From NCBI RefSeq assembly GCF_029953265.1, contig NZ_JASBAO010000001.1, positions 1,750,001 to 1,814,000 on the forward strand: DNA of 64,000 nt, given 5' to 3'. The notes beneath the pieces are model-generated. The model was not told the DNA's origin. It searched no databases and saw only the letters and a program-made list of their open reading frames with translations. Made by a program: the position numbers and the translations under genes. Every line of letters begins with the position of its first letter. The stretch's first letter is position 1. This DNA is from Commensalibacter oyaizuii. Its GTDB lineage: Bacteria; Pseudomonadota; Alphaproteobacteria; Acetobacterales; Acetobacteraceae. Of this stretch, positions 46,200 through 54,941 are shown piece after piece.

Positions 46200-46566
46200 T
46201 TGTTATCAATGGTTCTAAGAATTTTGTCGCAAATAATATTTAAGTTGTAGTTCGCTGTAAAGCAACCTGCTTTAGACTGGAATTATATTGTTCAATCCGA
46301 AGATCTTCTAGATGAGATCGATTGGCTCGTTAAGTTTCCATTTTTCTCTAAGCCCTAGTTCTCTTTTTTGTTCAAAAGATATTTTCACATATTTTGATTA
46401 CTTTCCTTGTAGCGTGGATTTGTCAAAGGATTAGTTATGATAAAGAAAGTAAGATTAGAACATGCTCTGCGATAGTCAGCGCTATGGTTTATAAAACAAT
46501 CCTAGATCAATATATGAAAAATGTTCCTCAGCAATATTTTGAAAAGATAAAAAGGAAATTCAAAAT
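46200..46566 (+). other. Region with gene fragments, no intact gene
   Basis: A coding-like fragment KQPALDWNYIVQSEDLLDEI-DWLVKFPFFSKP lies at about 46258-46360, ending in TAG. Another fragment at about 46434-46576 reads in part MKNVPQQYFEKIKRKFKI. They look like pieces of phage genes but were not identified. Confidence 0.3.
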
Positions 46567-46713
46567 ATGCCGTTGAATAAAGTAATTTTCGATAATAATA
46601 TTCGTTATGAATTGCAAAATACAGATGATGGAAAAGCGCAGATTGAAGTTCAAGGCATGCGGTCTAAAAACAATGAGCTTGCTGGCTATATCAACAAAGC
46701 CAATAAAGTTTGA
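46567..46713 (+). CDS. Small hypothetical protein, 48 aa
   Basis: MPLNKVIFDNNIRYELQNTD to GYINKANKV, preceded by an AAAGGA box at suitable distance and followed 63 bases later by a terminator-like hairpin. No family is recognised. It could be a small phage-related protein or a fragment. Confidence 0.4.
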   Translation: MPLNKVIFDNNIRYELQNTDDGKAQIEVQGMRSKNNELAGYINKANKV

Positions 46714-46776
46714 TGGGGCATAATTCATTGAAACTCTTGCGTCTAAAAGATAGATCGCAATATCAAACTGATAACA

Positions 46777-46803
46777 AACGACCCGTTCTGAGGTCGTTTT
46801 TTT
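46777..46803 (+). terminator. Rho-independent terminator
   Basis: AACGACC stem (46777-46783), 8-base loop, GGTCGTT (46792-46798), running into a total of seven T by 46803. It lies downstream of the 48-residue ORF and upstream of the tail-terminator remnant. Confidence 0.75.
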
Positions 46804-46906
46804 ATGGCTAAATTATAGAGAAAATCAGAAAATATCTAAACCAAAGGCGCAATCACTGCGTATTTTTTTATGCTTTAACAGTCAATTTAAGAAAGTGAAT
46901 AAATCA

Positions 46907-47542
46907 ATGACAGATGATAATCAAACAAATGATAAGCAACCAGTAAAGAAAACTACAAAACAAATGAAGAAAACGCCTGCAAAAGTTACTGCTTAAGCTC
47001 CAAAAGATGGAGAGTTTCCAGAGTTAAAAAATCTTAGTTACAAAGAAATGTACGATTTAGTTGGTAAATTCATTCAAAAATCTATTCCAATTAAAGGGGC
47101 AAAACTGACTATTATTAAAGGATTAACAAACAGAGTTTCAGCACCTAAACCTCCTTATGCTGTTTTGCAAGTTATAGATGAAAAATCAATGTCTTTTACT
47201 GAAACTCGTTATACAGATAAACATAAAATTTTATGGTCACGATCAATGGTAACTATGGAATTATCTCTAACTGGCAATGAGAACGTTCCAGCTATGCAAA
47301 TGGCTAAAGCCTTTTCTGTTAGGTTTAATGATGCTTGGGCTAGTGAACAATTTGAACAATTTAACGAACCATTTTTTCCACTCTATAGCGATGATGCAAG
47401 AATAGAACCCGTTTTTATTGATGCAGAGGAACAATTTCAAGATAGATGCTCTATGAATATTTATTTTGAATATCATCCAGAGGTTGGTGTTTGTGAAACA
47501 AGTGCAAAAGAAATCATTATGGACATCGATATTGTTTCTTAA
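46907..47542 (+). pseudogene. Phage tail/neck terminator-like protein with stop in linker
   Basis: From ATG 46907 a Lys/Thr-rich leader (TDDNQTNDKQPVKKTTKQMK) ends in TAA at 46994-46996 and resumes in the same frame as APKDGEFPELKNLSYKEMYD. The main part (ATG 47048, 164 residues) is intact: NRVSAPKPPYAVLQVIDEKS, RYTDKHKILWSRSMVTMELS and FQDRCSMNIYFEYHPEV. This resembles the phage neck/tail terminator family annotated LIC_12616. The stop lies in a disposable linker, so the main domain might still be made. It is evidence of prophage debris in the island. Confidence 0.6.
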
Positions 47543-47560
47543 AAAAAGGTAAAACTCAAA

Positions 47561-48277
47561 ATGAGTAATTACTCAGATAAATTATTTTGCCAAGATGGAA
47601 ATCAATATTTCATTAGTAACGATCAAGGAAGAAGTTGGCATCGCACATTACCTGGAACAGTCACTATAGCAGAAGTCACGATAGGTAATTTAAGGGGTAG
47701 TAAAGAAATACCTATAGATGATTATAATTATTATCCCTTGCAATCATGCAATAATATCAAAAATAAAAATCCTAACAGTAAAAACCTCTTATTGGATGAT
47801 ATCAATAAAAGAAAAGAATTAGATAAAGTATTTGATGAGATACGTATTGCCGTTGCTAATCTTGGCATACGCCTTCATTGGGATAGACATATACGGCAAA
47901 TCTACACGAATAGAATTGGCGATATGCGTAGGGGTTACTTAAAAAAAGTCTATCTTGGTGATATGACTCTAGATCAAGCTTACGTTGAAGCCAGCATCGC
48001 GCGTAACAGAATTATGAATGAATTACGTAAGATTACACATTCAATTGGTTATTTCCAAGCAAAAAAACAGAAAGAGGACGGAAAAAGCGTAAAAAATCTG
48101 TTAAAAAATTATACATTGCGTATGTATGTTAAAGAAAATGTTAAAATCCCCCATTACCTTTCCTCTAACCAAAAAAAGAAGTTTATTAAAGAACAAGTAG
48201 AAGCAATGAAAGCGCAACTATCTTCTGAAGAACAACTTAAGATGTATAAGGATTTACCCGAGCATAAAAAACAATGA
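47561..48277 (+). CDS. Hypothetical protein, 238 aa, likely part of effector group
   Basis: Not recognised. The N-terminus contains KLFCQDGNQYFISNDQGRSW, the middle is low-complexity (NNIKNKNPNSKN), and residues about 85-165 form a basic helical domain (RLHWDRHIRQIYTNRIGDMR, QAYVEASIARNRIMNELRKI). The C-terminus is Lys/Gln-rich. It overlaps the next gene by 4 bases; that gene and its continuation encode a membrane segment with a glycine zipper, an arrangement seen in secreted antibacterial effectors. A toxin role is inferred from that context only. Confidence 0.5.
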   Translation: MSNYSDKLFCQDGNQYFISNDQGRSWHRTLPGTVTIAEVTIGNLRGSKEIPIDDYNYYPLQSCNNIKNKNPNSKNLLLDDINKRKELDKVFDEIRIAVANLGIRLHWDRHIRQIYTNRIGDMRRGYLKKVYLGDMTLDQAYVEASIARNRIMNELRKITHSIGYFQAKKQKEDGKSVKNLLKNYTLRMYVKENVKIPHYLSSNQKKKFIKEQVEAMKAQLSSEEQLKMYKDLPEHKKQ

Positions 48278-48492
48278 TAAAAAAAGAAATATTGATAGCG
48301 TCTGGTAATCCTCAGGAAACAGTGATGAAAGCTCTTAAAAATCCCAGAATGTTTGATGCAGAAACTAAAAAATTCAATGCTATAGGAACATTAAATGCTA
48401 TAGGAAAATATACGCTCTATGTTTCTCTTTTAGTTTCCCTTTATAATATTATAACTGCGGATGATAAGATTGCTGCGACTGAACATAATTAA
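48274..48492 (+). CDS. Membrane-segment protein, 72 aa, probable split half of effector
   Basis: MIKKEILIASGNPQETVMKA then a hydrophobic stretch AIGKYTLYVSLLVSLYNIITADDKIAAT. The ending closely resembles the point in type VI-type effector tails at which a glycine-zipper segment follows. Here a TAA intervenes, and the zipper appears in the next frame, which starts within the stop (TAATG). The two frames probably come from one gene by a single-base change, or are coupled. Confidence 0.45.
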   Translation: MIKKEILIASGNPQETVMKALKNPRMFDAETKKFNAIGTLNAIGKYTLYVSLLVSLYNIITADDKIAATEHN

Positions 48493-48635
48493 TGGAGTAT
48501 GGCGCTGGAGCGGTTGGTATGTATGCTGGTGGCTTTGTAGGGGGGGTTCTATTAGGGCCATTTGGTGCGTATGGAGGAGCAGTTATAGGAAGTTTTCTAT
48601 CTATTTATCTGATGGATTCTTATGTTAAATTATAA
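48492..48635 (+). CDS. Glycine-zipper peptide, 47 aa, probable second half
   Basis: MEYGAGAVGMYAGGFVGGVL then LGPFGAYGGAVIGSFLS and a short tail. A near-continuous Gly/Ala membrane helix pair. It starts on the last base of the preceding stop codon. As the natural continuation of the 48274 gene, it would complete a membrane-inserting effector tail. Confidence 0.45.
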   Translation: MEYGAGAVGMYAGGFVGGVLLGPFGAYGGAVIGSFLSIYLMDSYVKL

Positions 48636-48665
48636 TATGAGTGTATATTAAAACGGTGTTATTAT

Positions 48666-49211
48666 ATGAAATTTATTCAAGATAATCGAATTACGTTAGA
48701 TCCAATTAAATCTAAAGCATATAACAGTCGAATTTATATAAATGGACACCGCACTCGATATAAACTCTGGGGAAGATGCTTAGAAAAAGTTATCCAAATT
48801 CACTCTTACTATTTGCTCTTTGTTTCTACAACAGATTACGGAGACATGGGTTTAGATGCTTGCTATATTTATTTAATTACTTCATCGGGTAAAATTCTTG
48901 AACGTTGGAGTATAGACGCTGTATCAGATCAAGAAAAGGCAGAATGTGAAAGTGATGGTTTCGAGTGGGTTTATCACCCAGAATGTTATGGGTCTTTAGA
49001 AAAATTTCACCTTGTTCCTCCGAATAAAATTACTTTTATATTTGGCTACAATATTTACAGTATCGAAGTTTTTAAAAGACCTATTTTTCCATGGTCTGCT
49101 GAGTTTTCAATAAGAGATTATAGAAAAAGGTTCAGAAAATATTGTAAATTTATTAGTCGCGATCACTCTAAATTTTGGAGCCGTTTAAAGTTTGATATTA
49201 TTGAACAGTAA
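48666..49211 (+). CDS. Hypothetical protein, 181 aa, candidate immunity protein
   Basis: No recognised family. A compact mixed alpha/beta soluble protein with aromatic and charged patches ([40 protein letters not shown]; ending [17 protein letters not shown]). It lies 30 bases after the glycine-zipper frame on the same strand, the place where an immunity gene normally sits. Function is inferred from position only. The gene is intact. Confidence 0.5.
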   Translation: MKFIQDNRITLDPIKSKAYNSRIYINGHRTRYKLWGRCLEKVIQIHSYYLLFVSTTDYGDMGLDACYIYLITSSGKILERWSIDAVSDQEKAECESDGFEWVYHPECYGSLEKFHLVPPNKITFIFGYNIYSIEVFKRPIFPWSAEFSIRDYRKRFRKYCKFISRDHSKFWSRLKFDIIEQ

Positions 49212-49364
49212 TTTTTATAAAACGGTCATTAAACAAATTTACGTAAATTCTGCGTATCGCATGAGTTTAAATAAAGTATTTCGTATTTATTTAAGTTGAT
49301 TTATATAAGAATACAGTTTAATAGATAAACACCTTAAACTTAAAAGAATACAGTAGAGATTATT

Positions 49365-49595
49365 ATGAGTGATATTGGATATACAAGAGTAAGCTCTGAA
49401 TATCCAAATACAGAAAGACAGCTTGATGAGGTTAAACTAGATAAAATCTTCACAGATAAAATGAGTGGTGTGGATACAAAAAGACCTCAACTACAAGCCA
49501 TGTTGGAATATGTCAGAGAAGGTGATGCTATTCATGTTCATTCTATTGATCAGCTAGCAAGGAACCTGAAAGACTTAAGCCAAAGCTTCTTTTAA
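49365..49595 (+). pseudogene. Serine recombinase (resolvase/invertase), truncated
   Basis: MSDIGYTRVSSEYPNTERQL has the N-terminal catalytic Ser (YTRVSS). LDKIFTDKMSGVDTKRPQLQ and IHVHSIDQLARNLKDL follow the resolvase pattern to about residue 70. It then breaks off into sequence belonging to a ParA remnant on the opposite strand. The rest of the catalytic domain and the DNA-binding helix-turn-helix are missing. Confidence 0.8.
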
Positions 49596-49815
49596 GGATT
49601 TAATTTTTTCTGGTAAGTCTTTTAAATTTGATACAGCTTAATGTTGGCATATTATTCTCACAAACATTCTACCACGATGACAAAGAAGATTGTGGATCCA
49701 TATCTATTAAAACGGTGGGAGATATATTTTTTTGTTCTGTTGTAACTGTAAAGTGAGCAACTAAAGTGGTTTTAGATGATCCACCTTTTTGGCTAGCTAT
49801 AACAATAGTGTTCAT
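49575..49815 (-). pseudogene. ParA-type partition ATPase, fragment
   Basis: Begins MNTIVIASQKGGSSKTTLVA (deviant Walker A KGGSSKTT), then TVLIDMDPQSSLSSW (Walker A' Asp). A TAG follows where the family continues with WNVRE; a short further piece, SNLKDLPEKIKSLKEA, appears in another frame up to the junction with the resolvase fragment. It is a partition gene of plasmid type, cut to under half its length. Confidence 0.75.
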
Positions 49816-49963
49816 TGTTTTGTTCTTACTTTAACAAAATTAATATAACGTGTTCTTTTTATTAATATATAGCACTAAATAAAAAAAAGCACGCAAAATA
49901 GATTCTTGTTTAAAAATGTTTCTATTTAAATGTTTTTTTATTTCTAGTAAATATCTTTAATAT

Positions 49964-50854
49964 GGCCTTGTTGCGAATATTATTTGTAACCTGTATTAAG
50001 GTAAAAAATACAAGATTCTGATAATATGCCTGCCTATTTTAGGGAGGTATAGATGCTAGAAAGATCAAAGAATAAATTATTTCATCGTACAAGAAATGAT
50101 TTTAAAAGACGTCATTTTAATGGATTAATGATTGCCTAAGCGATTAATTGGTATTCACGCTACTCACTAAGCTATCGAGATATAGAAGATCTGTTTTCAG
50201 AGCGTGGAGTGAAATTTGATCACAGCGTGTTAAACCGTTGGATTTTCGTTATACCCCCTTCTTAGAAAAATGCTTGAGAGGATTTAGAAAGCCTCATTGC
50301 GGTGATGTTAGGGTTGATGAGACTCACGTTAAAGTAAAAGGTCAGTGGAAGTATCTATACAGAGCCATTGATAAAGCAGGTTCTGCGATTGACTTTTTGC
50401 TAACTGCTAAGAGAAATATCAAAGCAGCTCAGCGTTTCTTTAGAAAAGCCTTTAAAGAAGATGATCTGTTCGCTCCAACTCGTATCGGAACAGACAAAGC
50501 AACAATCTTTCCAAAAACCATATAAACCGTGAAGAATGGGACTATACTCCTTAATCACTGCTTTCATGAAACAAAGTAGTTCTTACAACAGGGAATAGAA
50601 AATGATCATTTTAGATTAAAGAGATCTATCCCAAGAAATGGGTGTTTTCAGTCTTTCCATACGGCAATGAAAATGCTTAGAGGATATGAGGCTATTCTTT
50701 GGATAAAAAAAAGAATTTGGCTTTAAAGGAAAATGGACCATCAATGAACAAATTAATCTTACCTAGAATATTTTTGGACTAAATAGCCAACTTCCTTGCT
50801 GACTCACCATTTCTATACCAAAATACAACCTAATTTCAAATTTGCGATAAGACC
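49964..50854 (+). mobile_element. IS6-family element, copy B (right boundary of island)
   Basis: Same length and orientation as copy A (24817-25707), and identical except for three bases near the right end (for example GCGACAAGACC in A versus GCGATAAGACC in B). The right inverted repeat is therefore slightly weaker here. The left flank is TTTAATAT and the right flank AAATCATT; no target duplication is seen with itself or with copy A. It lies 11 bases from the stop codon of the neighbouring porin-like gene. Confidence 0.9.
50053..50802 (+). pseudogene. IS6-family DDE transposase, inactivated (copy B)
   Basis: Carries the same TAA (MIA*AINWY), the same one-base loss before RYTPF and the same later stops as copy A. 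The only sizeable frame is 95 codons (50238-50525). No functional transposase can be made from it. Confidence 0.85.
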
Positions 50855-50865
50855 AAATCATTTTA

Positions 50866-52536
50866 TTAAAACCTAAAATCCAAACTCTCCATAACAAAAG
50901 CACTATTTTGTGCACCTGCTCTTTTAAGAGAGTTAGATGCAATAAATCCAGCAATATCACTTGTGAAAACAAGGTGCGGGGCAATTTCATAAGCAAAAGT
51001 AAATTGTGGAACACTTCCGATAAAGCTACCCGAGTAGTTATCTCGCAGGGGATAAGTAAATCCTGTGCCATAAATGGTATCGTTTGTACTTGCACGCCAT
51101 AGGAAAGGGGCATGTAGTTTAAGAAGGGATTTTTTCGTAGGGTTATATGTAATTAAAGGACCCGTGCTAACGCTATTTGATGTGGTTAGATACAAAGTCA
51201 TATCTAAATAATTTGCTTGAGGGAAATAAGGTACAGCAAAATTCCTAACCGCACCATGGGTTTTATTATAATTCCCACCAGAAGCGTAATCACTTTGTAA
51301 TCCAACAACGAGTTTTCCAGGAGTGTTTGGGACAACATATGAGAAAATACTGTTAAATGCATAAGCTCTGACAGGTCTGTATTTGCCATTATTTGCGGGA
51401 CGGAATTCACCTCCTTGATATATTCCTGTTAAGTCAAAGTTAAGGACTCCAAGATTACCACTTATACGCCCACCTATATTGTCTCTTCTTGTAGAGCCCT
51501 TTTCCCAGCCGCCGATTTTTGCTGTTGGAAGAGCAGATGGACCTCCTCGACTATTGTATAAATAACCAATAAAAAAAGCATCAACGAAAATCTGACTTTT
51601 TTTACCTAAGGCATGAAAACTTGGAAGCGCTAAGCTGGAGTATGCACCATAAAGACGAGCGTTATAATTGGGACCATATGTAAAAGCTGACTTATCATTA
51701 TGTTCATCTGTTTGCCATAAATCAAAAAGATCTATACGAAAACGTTTCCAAAAAGCGTATCCTCTAAATCCATCCCAGCTTTGGCGAACATTTGTTAATT
51801 CACGAGGGGAGATCATAGAAGGAGGACCATCGATAAAAAATTGGCGTCCTCCTATGACACCCATTTTAGCGCCCAACATGTGTGCTTTAAGTTCTAAAAA
51901 ACCTTGTTGTAAATTTATACGACTGCGTTGATACCCAGTTTGATAACCAAATTGACGAACACCACCAGCTAACGCATTAATCAGTTCGACATATGCACGT
52001 ACATGACTTCCAACTCGTAAATCCGCACCATATTGACTACGCAGTAAAAAGCGACTAGAATCTCTTTTTTGTGCAAATCCCATGTATGGGCGGCTATCAA
52101 AAACGTAACGTAAACGCCCATTTCCATTGAGACTTAACCAAATAGAATTAGAGTCATTAAGGGGAATATATTTAAGTTTATTAAAAAAATCCTTATCTTT
52201 GTCAGGATCGTTGCACAATCCACTCCAATCTTCTACCCATCTAGTTTGGGCGTAAGGTGCATTTGGACCAAAAGCGAACCAGGAATAATTTCCAATAGGC
52301 CCAAAACCGCTATTACTATTAAAAACCCCCCAATCAGGAGAACGACTGCGACCGTATTTACCCGATGCAGTAACTATACTTTTGCATTTATTATTTAGAG
52401 TTGTGTTATTTTCAGAAGCAATACTATGAGCAGAAATTGCTTGAGTTAAATTTGGCATAAATGTAATAAATGTAAAAGATAACAAAAAATGACTTGTGTT
52501 AATTTTTTTGAAAAAAAACATCGAGTGATGAAGCAT
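50866..52536 (-). CDS. Outer-membrane beta-barrel protein (alginate-export family)
   Basis: A 556-residue exported protein. The signal peptide is about 1-33. The mature part is beta-rich with alternating aromatic strands, and contains segments typical of the Alginate_exp family: RFLLRSQYGADLRVG, QQGFLELKAHMLGAKMGVIGGRQFFIDG, RGYAFWKRFRIDLFDLWQTD and a terminal strand ending in Phe-Arg-Phe. It probably forms a channel for a sugar acid or related solute; the substrate cannot be read from sequence. A later ATG (52521) is also possible as start. Copy B of the IS6 element ends 11 bases from its stop, but the protein looks complete. Confidence 0.8.
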   Translation of the reverse strand: MLHHSMFFFKKINTSHFLLSFTFITFMPNLTQAISAHSIASENNTTLNNKCKSIVTASGKYGRSRSPDWGVFNSNSGFGPIGNYSWFAFGPNAPYAQTRWVEDWSGLCNDPDKDKDFFNKLKYIPLNDSNSIWLSLNGNGRLRYVFDSRPYMGFAQKRDSSRFLLRSQYGADLRVGSHVRAYVELINALAGGVRQFGYQTGYQRSRINLQQGFLELKAHMLGAKMGVIGGRQFFIDGPPSMISPRELTNVRQSWDGFRGYAFWKRFRIDLFDLWQTDEHNDKSAFTYGPNYNARLYGAYSSLALPSFHALGKKSQIFVDAFFIGYLYNSRGGPSALPTAKIGGWEKGSTRRDNIGGRISGNLGVLNFDLTGIYQGGEFRPANNGKYRPVRAYAFNSIFSYVVPNTPGKLVVGLQSDYASGGNYNKTHGAVRNFAVPYFPQANYLDMTLYLTTSNSVSTGPLITYNPTKKSLLKLHAPFLWRASTNDTIYGTGFTYPLRDNYSGSFIGSVPQFTFAYEIAPHLVFTSDIAGFIASNSLKRAGAQNSAFVMESLDFRF

Positions 52537-52737
52537 GGTATAATGCCGCTTGTTAATATATTTTAATATTTATTATGTTATCTTCATAAATTTTAATTCC
52601 TATTGGCACAAAGTGTATAATTCATAACTTTAATGGATAAGGTAAAAGCGTACTTTTTTATAATTATTACTACCTATTTTGATAGTAGTTTTTAAAAAGG
52701 AAATAAGGGTATAATCAATTTTTTGTAGTATTACGTA

Positions 52738-53481
52738 ATGAATGATTCTCAATTAATAAGATATAGTCGTCATATATTGTTGCCTCAAATCGATTTAAAA
52801 GGACAACAAGCTATTATAAACAGCAAGATATTAATTATCGGATGTGGAGGATTGGGATGTGCTGCAATACCTTTATTAGCAGCAGCAGGCGTTGGATATT
52901 TAACTTGCGTTGATGATGACAAAGTTGATTTATCTAATTTACAGCGACAAACACATTATGTGTATGCAGATATTGGACAATATAAAGCAGAAGTAATAAA
53001 AAATTTCATACACAAACAAAATCAAGATGTGCAAGTTAATGTAATTACTCGCAGACTAGTATTAAGTGATTTAATTTTATTATGTAAACAACATGATATA
53101 GTCGTTGATTGTAGTGATAATTTGCCAACTCGATTAAATGTTAATAAAGCAGCTTTTTTAAGCAAAACACCACTGGTTTTTGGTTCAGCATTACGTTTCG
53201 AAGGGCAATTAAGTGTTTTTGATAATCGTGATACATCTTGTCCGTGTTATGCTTGCCTCTTTGATGGTGTAAATAACGAGCAAGATAATTGTTCTTTTTT
53301 AGGTGTTTTTGCACCCTTAGTTAATATAATTGGAGCAATGCAAGCTTCAGAAGCTCTAAAAATTATTTTAAATACTGGGAATATCCTTACAGGACAATTA
53401 TTGCATTATAATGCAATGAATTTACAATTTTATCAAATTGCCTTCGACCGCAATCCAAATTGTAAAATTTGTGGTTTATAA
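52738..53481 (+). CDS. moeB: Molybdopterin-synthase adenylyltransferase MoeB
   Basis: An E1-like enzyme of 247 residues that adenylylates the C-terminal Gly of MoaD so that it can receive sulfur. It has the ATP-binding motif IIGCGGLGCAA (34-44), D59/D60, Asn-Leu-Gln-Arg at 67-70, D124 in VVDCSDNLPTR, and the zinc Cys pairs C170/C173 and C242/C245. ThiF (thiamine) or HesA cannot be fully excluded, but MoeB is favoured because the rest of the Moco pathway is in the window. It is separated from moaD by the 26-kb island. Confidence 0.85.
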   Translation: MNDSQLIRYSRHILLPQIDLKGQQAIINSKILIIGCGGLGCAAIPLLAAAGVGYLTCVDDDKVDLSNLQRQTHYVYADIGQYKAEVIKNFIHKQNQDVQVNVITRRLVLSDLILLCKQHDIVVDCSDNLPTRLNVNKAAFLSKTPLVFGSALRFEGQLSVFDNRDTSCPCYACLFDGVNNEQDNCSFLGVFAPLVNIIGAMQASEALKIILNTGNILTGQLLHYNAMNLQFYQIAFDRNPNCKICGL

Positions 53482-53639
53482 TAGATTATATTATAAATTC
53501 ATAAAGGATCATACATTTAGCTAGCCAAATGTTATTTTATTATAATGGGAACAGTTAGTTGAATAGTTTTTTACGGTGCAAGATACAGAAGTATCAGGTT
53601 TGTAAGATTTTTCATGTTTTTTTGGATATGATAGATGAA

Positions 53640-53932
53640 AAACAATGGTGGGCTTTGTTCTTATTGCGGAAGTATTTCTACAGTTGAGTGTAAAACCACA
53701 ATCCTATGCTTTGTTATTGCAAAGATTGCCGTGTCAACAGTTAATCACTGCGTAGGTGAGTGTAAAAATGATAAACCGTAGTTATTGCGGAATATTTCAT
53801 CATATAAGTTTCAAACATTTACATCGATATGTGAGTGAATTCACGCTTCGTTATAATACTATAGATTCTGGTTCATTAGCTTTTATAGAGCAAATAATAG
53901 ATAAAATATATAACAAACGTTTAATTGATTAA
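53640..53932 (+). pseudogene. IS1595/ISXO2-type transposase remnant
   Basis: Two pieces survive. A zinc-ribbon piece reads GGLCSYCGSI, then in another frame CYCKDCRVNS. A C-terminal piece at 53768-53932 reads NRSYCGIFHHISFKHLHRYV-SEFTLRYN, the characteristic ending of IS1595-family transposases. The catalytic middle is missing. Confidence 0.6.
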
Positions 53933-53943
53933 GGAGTTAGTTT

Positions 53944-54248
53944 ATGTTTGGAAAAGATAATGAAACTAAACCTACTAATTTTTTGATAATATTGCTGAAA
54001 TAGTAAAATCATTCAAAATTCCTTTAGAAAAAATTAACTTTTAACTTAGCCTAGATTTAGGAATTGAAATGGAAAGAGATCAATGAAATTGGTATGAAAG
54101 TGCTAGGCTAGGCGATGATAATTCATATTTAAACTAGTATGGTTTAGCAGCTTTATATAGCGCTCGAAATGCTCTTTAAAAGGCAGATCATTTTAAAAAT
54201 ACAGCTCATATGATTATCTATGAAATAAGACAAGCGGAAGCGGTGTAG
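53944..54248 (+). pseudogene. Unknown gene remnant with several stops
   Basis: Begins MFGKDNETKPTNF, shifts one base to DNIAEIVKSFKIPLEKINF, and continues in one frame through four internal stops (for example LGIEMERDQ*NWYESARLGD, SYLN*YGLAALYSARNAL*K) to IIYEIRQAEAV. The stops sit mainly where Gln or Trp codons are likely. The family is not known. Confidence 0.45.
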
Positions 54249-54941
54249 GAGAAAAGACTATAGTTGATATTTCAATTGGCCAATATTGAGTAAAATATTA
54301 AGATAAGTAAGATTGTACTTCTCATTATGGCGCAGGAATGAAGTATTCTCATAAATATCTAGATTTACGTTTACAAGCGAAATATACCTTGCACGATGCT
54401 TGGTGCTGTCCATCTTTACCTTGAGTGTTGATTAGGGGCGGTTGTAAAATTCATATAGAAGGTAGAAATTTGCTAAGTAGATTGATAACGAATCAAGAAA
54501 AAAGCCACCATCTGTTGGTCAATTAGTGATTTCAACAGTAGAATAAACTTCGATTGAAGAATAATAACTCTCTTGCCCTTAAGAAATAAACTAATTGGCT
54601 AGTCAAGCATATGGTTTCTAAGAAAAACGACACATTATTAAATATACCTTGTTTTAGTTATCTTATAAGCATTACTAAAAAATTACTCTTGACCTTTTAT
54701 TTCATGTAAAATATTGTTGAGTTTACTTATTATAAAGTCGTTTGTCTTTGTGAATTTTACAATAGAAACCCCAGCTTATAATGTTTATTGCACCGCCCTG
54801 AAAATTTTTTTCGTTAATACCTAATTTTAAGGTTTATGGATCTCTTTTGGCTTTTTTTGAAAAGAGTGGCTGTGTCATATTCTAAATTTCCCCTGATAGA
54901 ACCCTGAAATACGGGTAAAATATATTATATAGGATTATCAA
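54249..54941. other. Debris and promoter region before SulP gene
   Basis: Coding-like scraps such as HYGAGMKYSHKYLDLRLQAK at about 54323-54382 end in stops and match nothing I recognise. The last about 60 bases should hold the promoter for the sulP-type gene; AGGA at 54931-54934 is its ribosome binding site. Confidence 0.35.
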
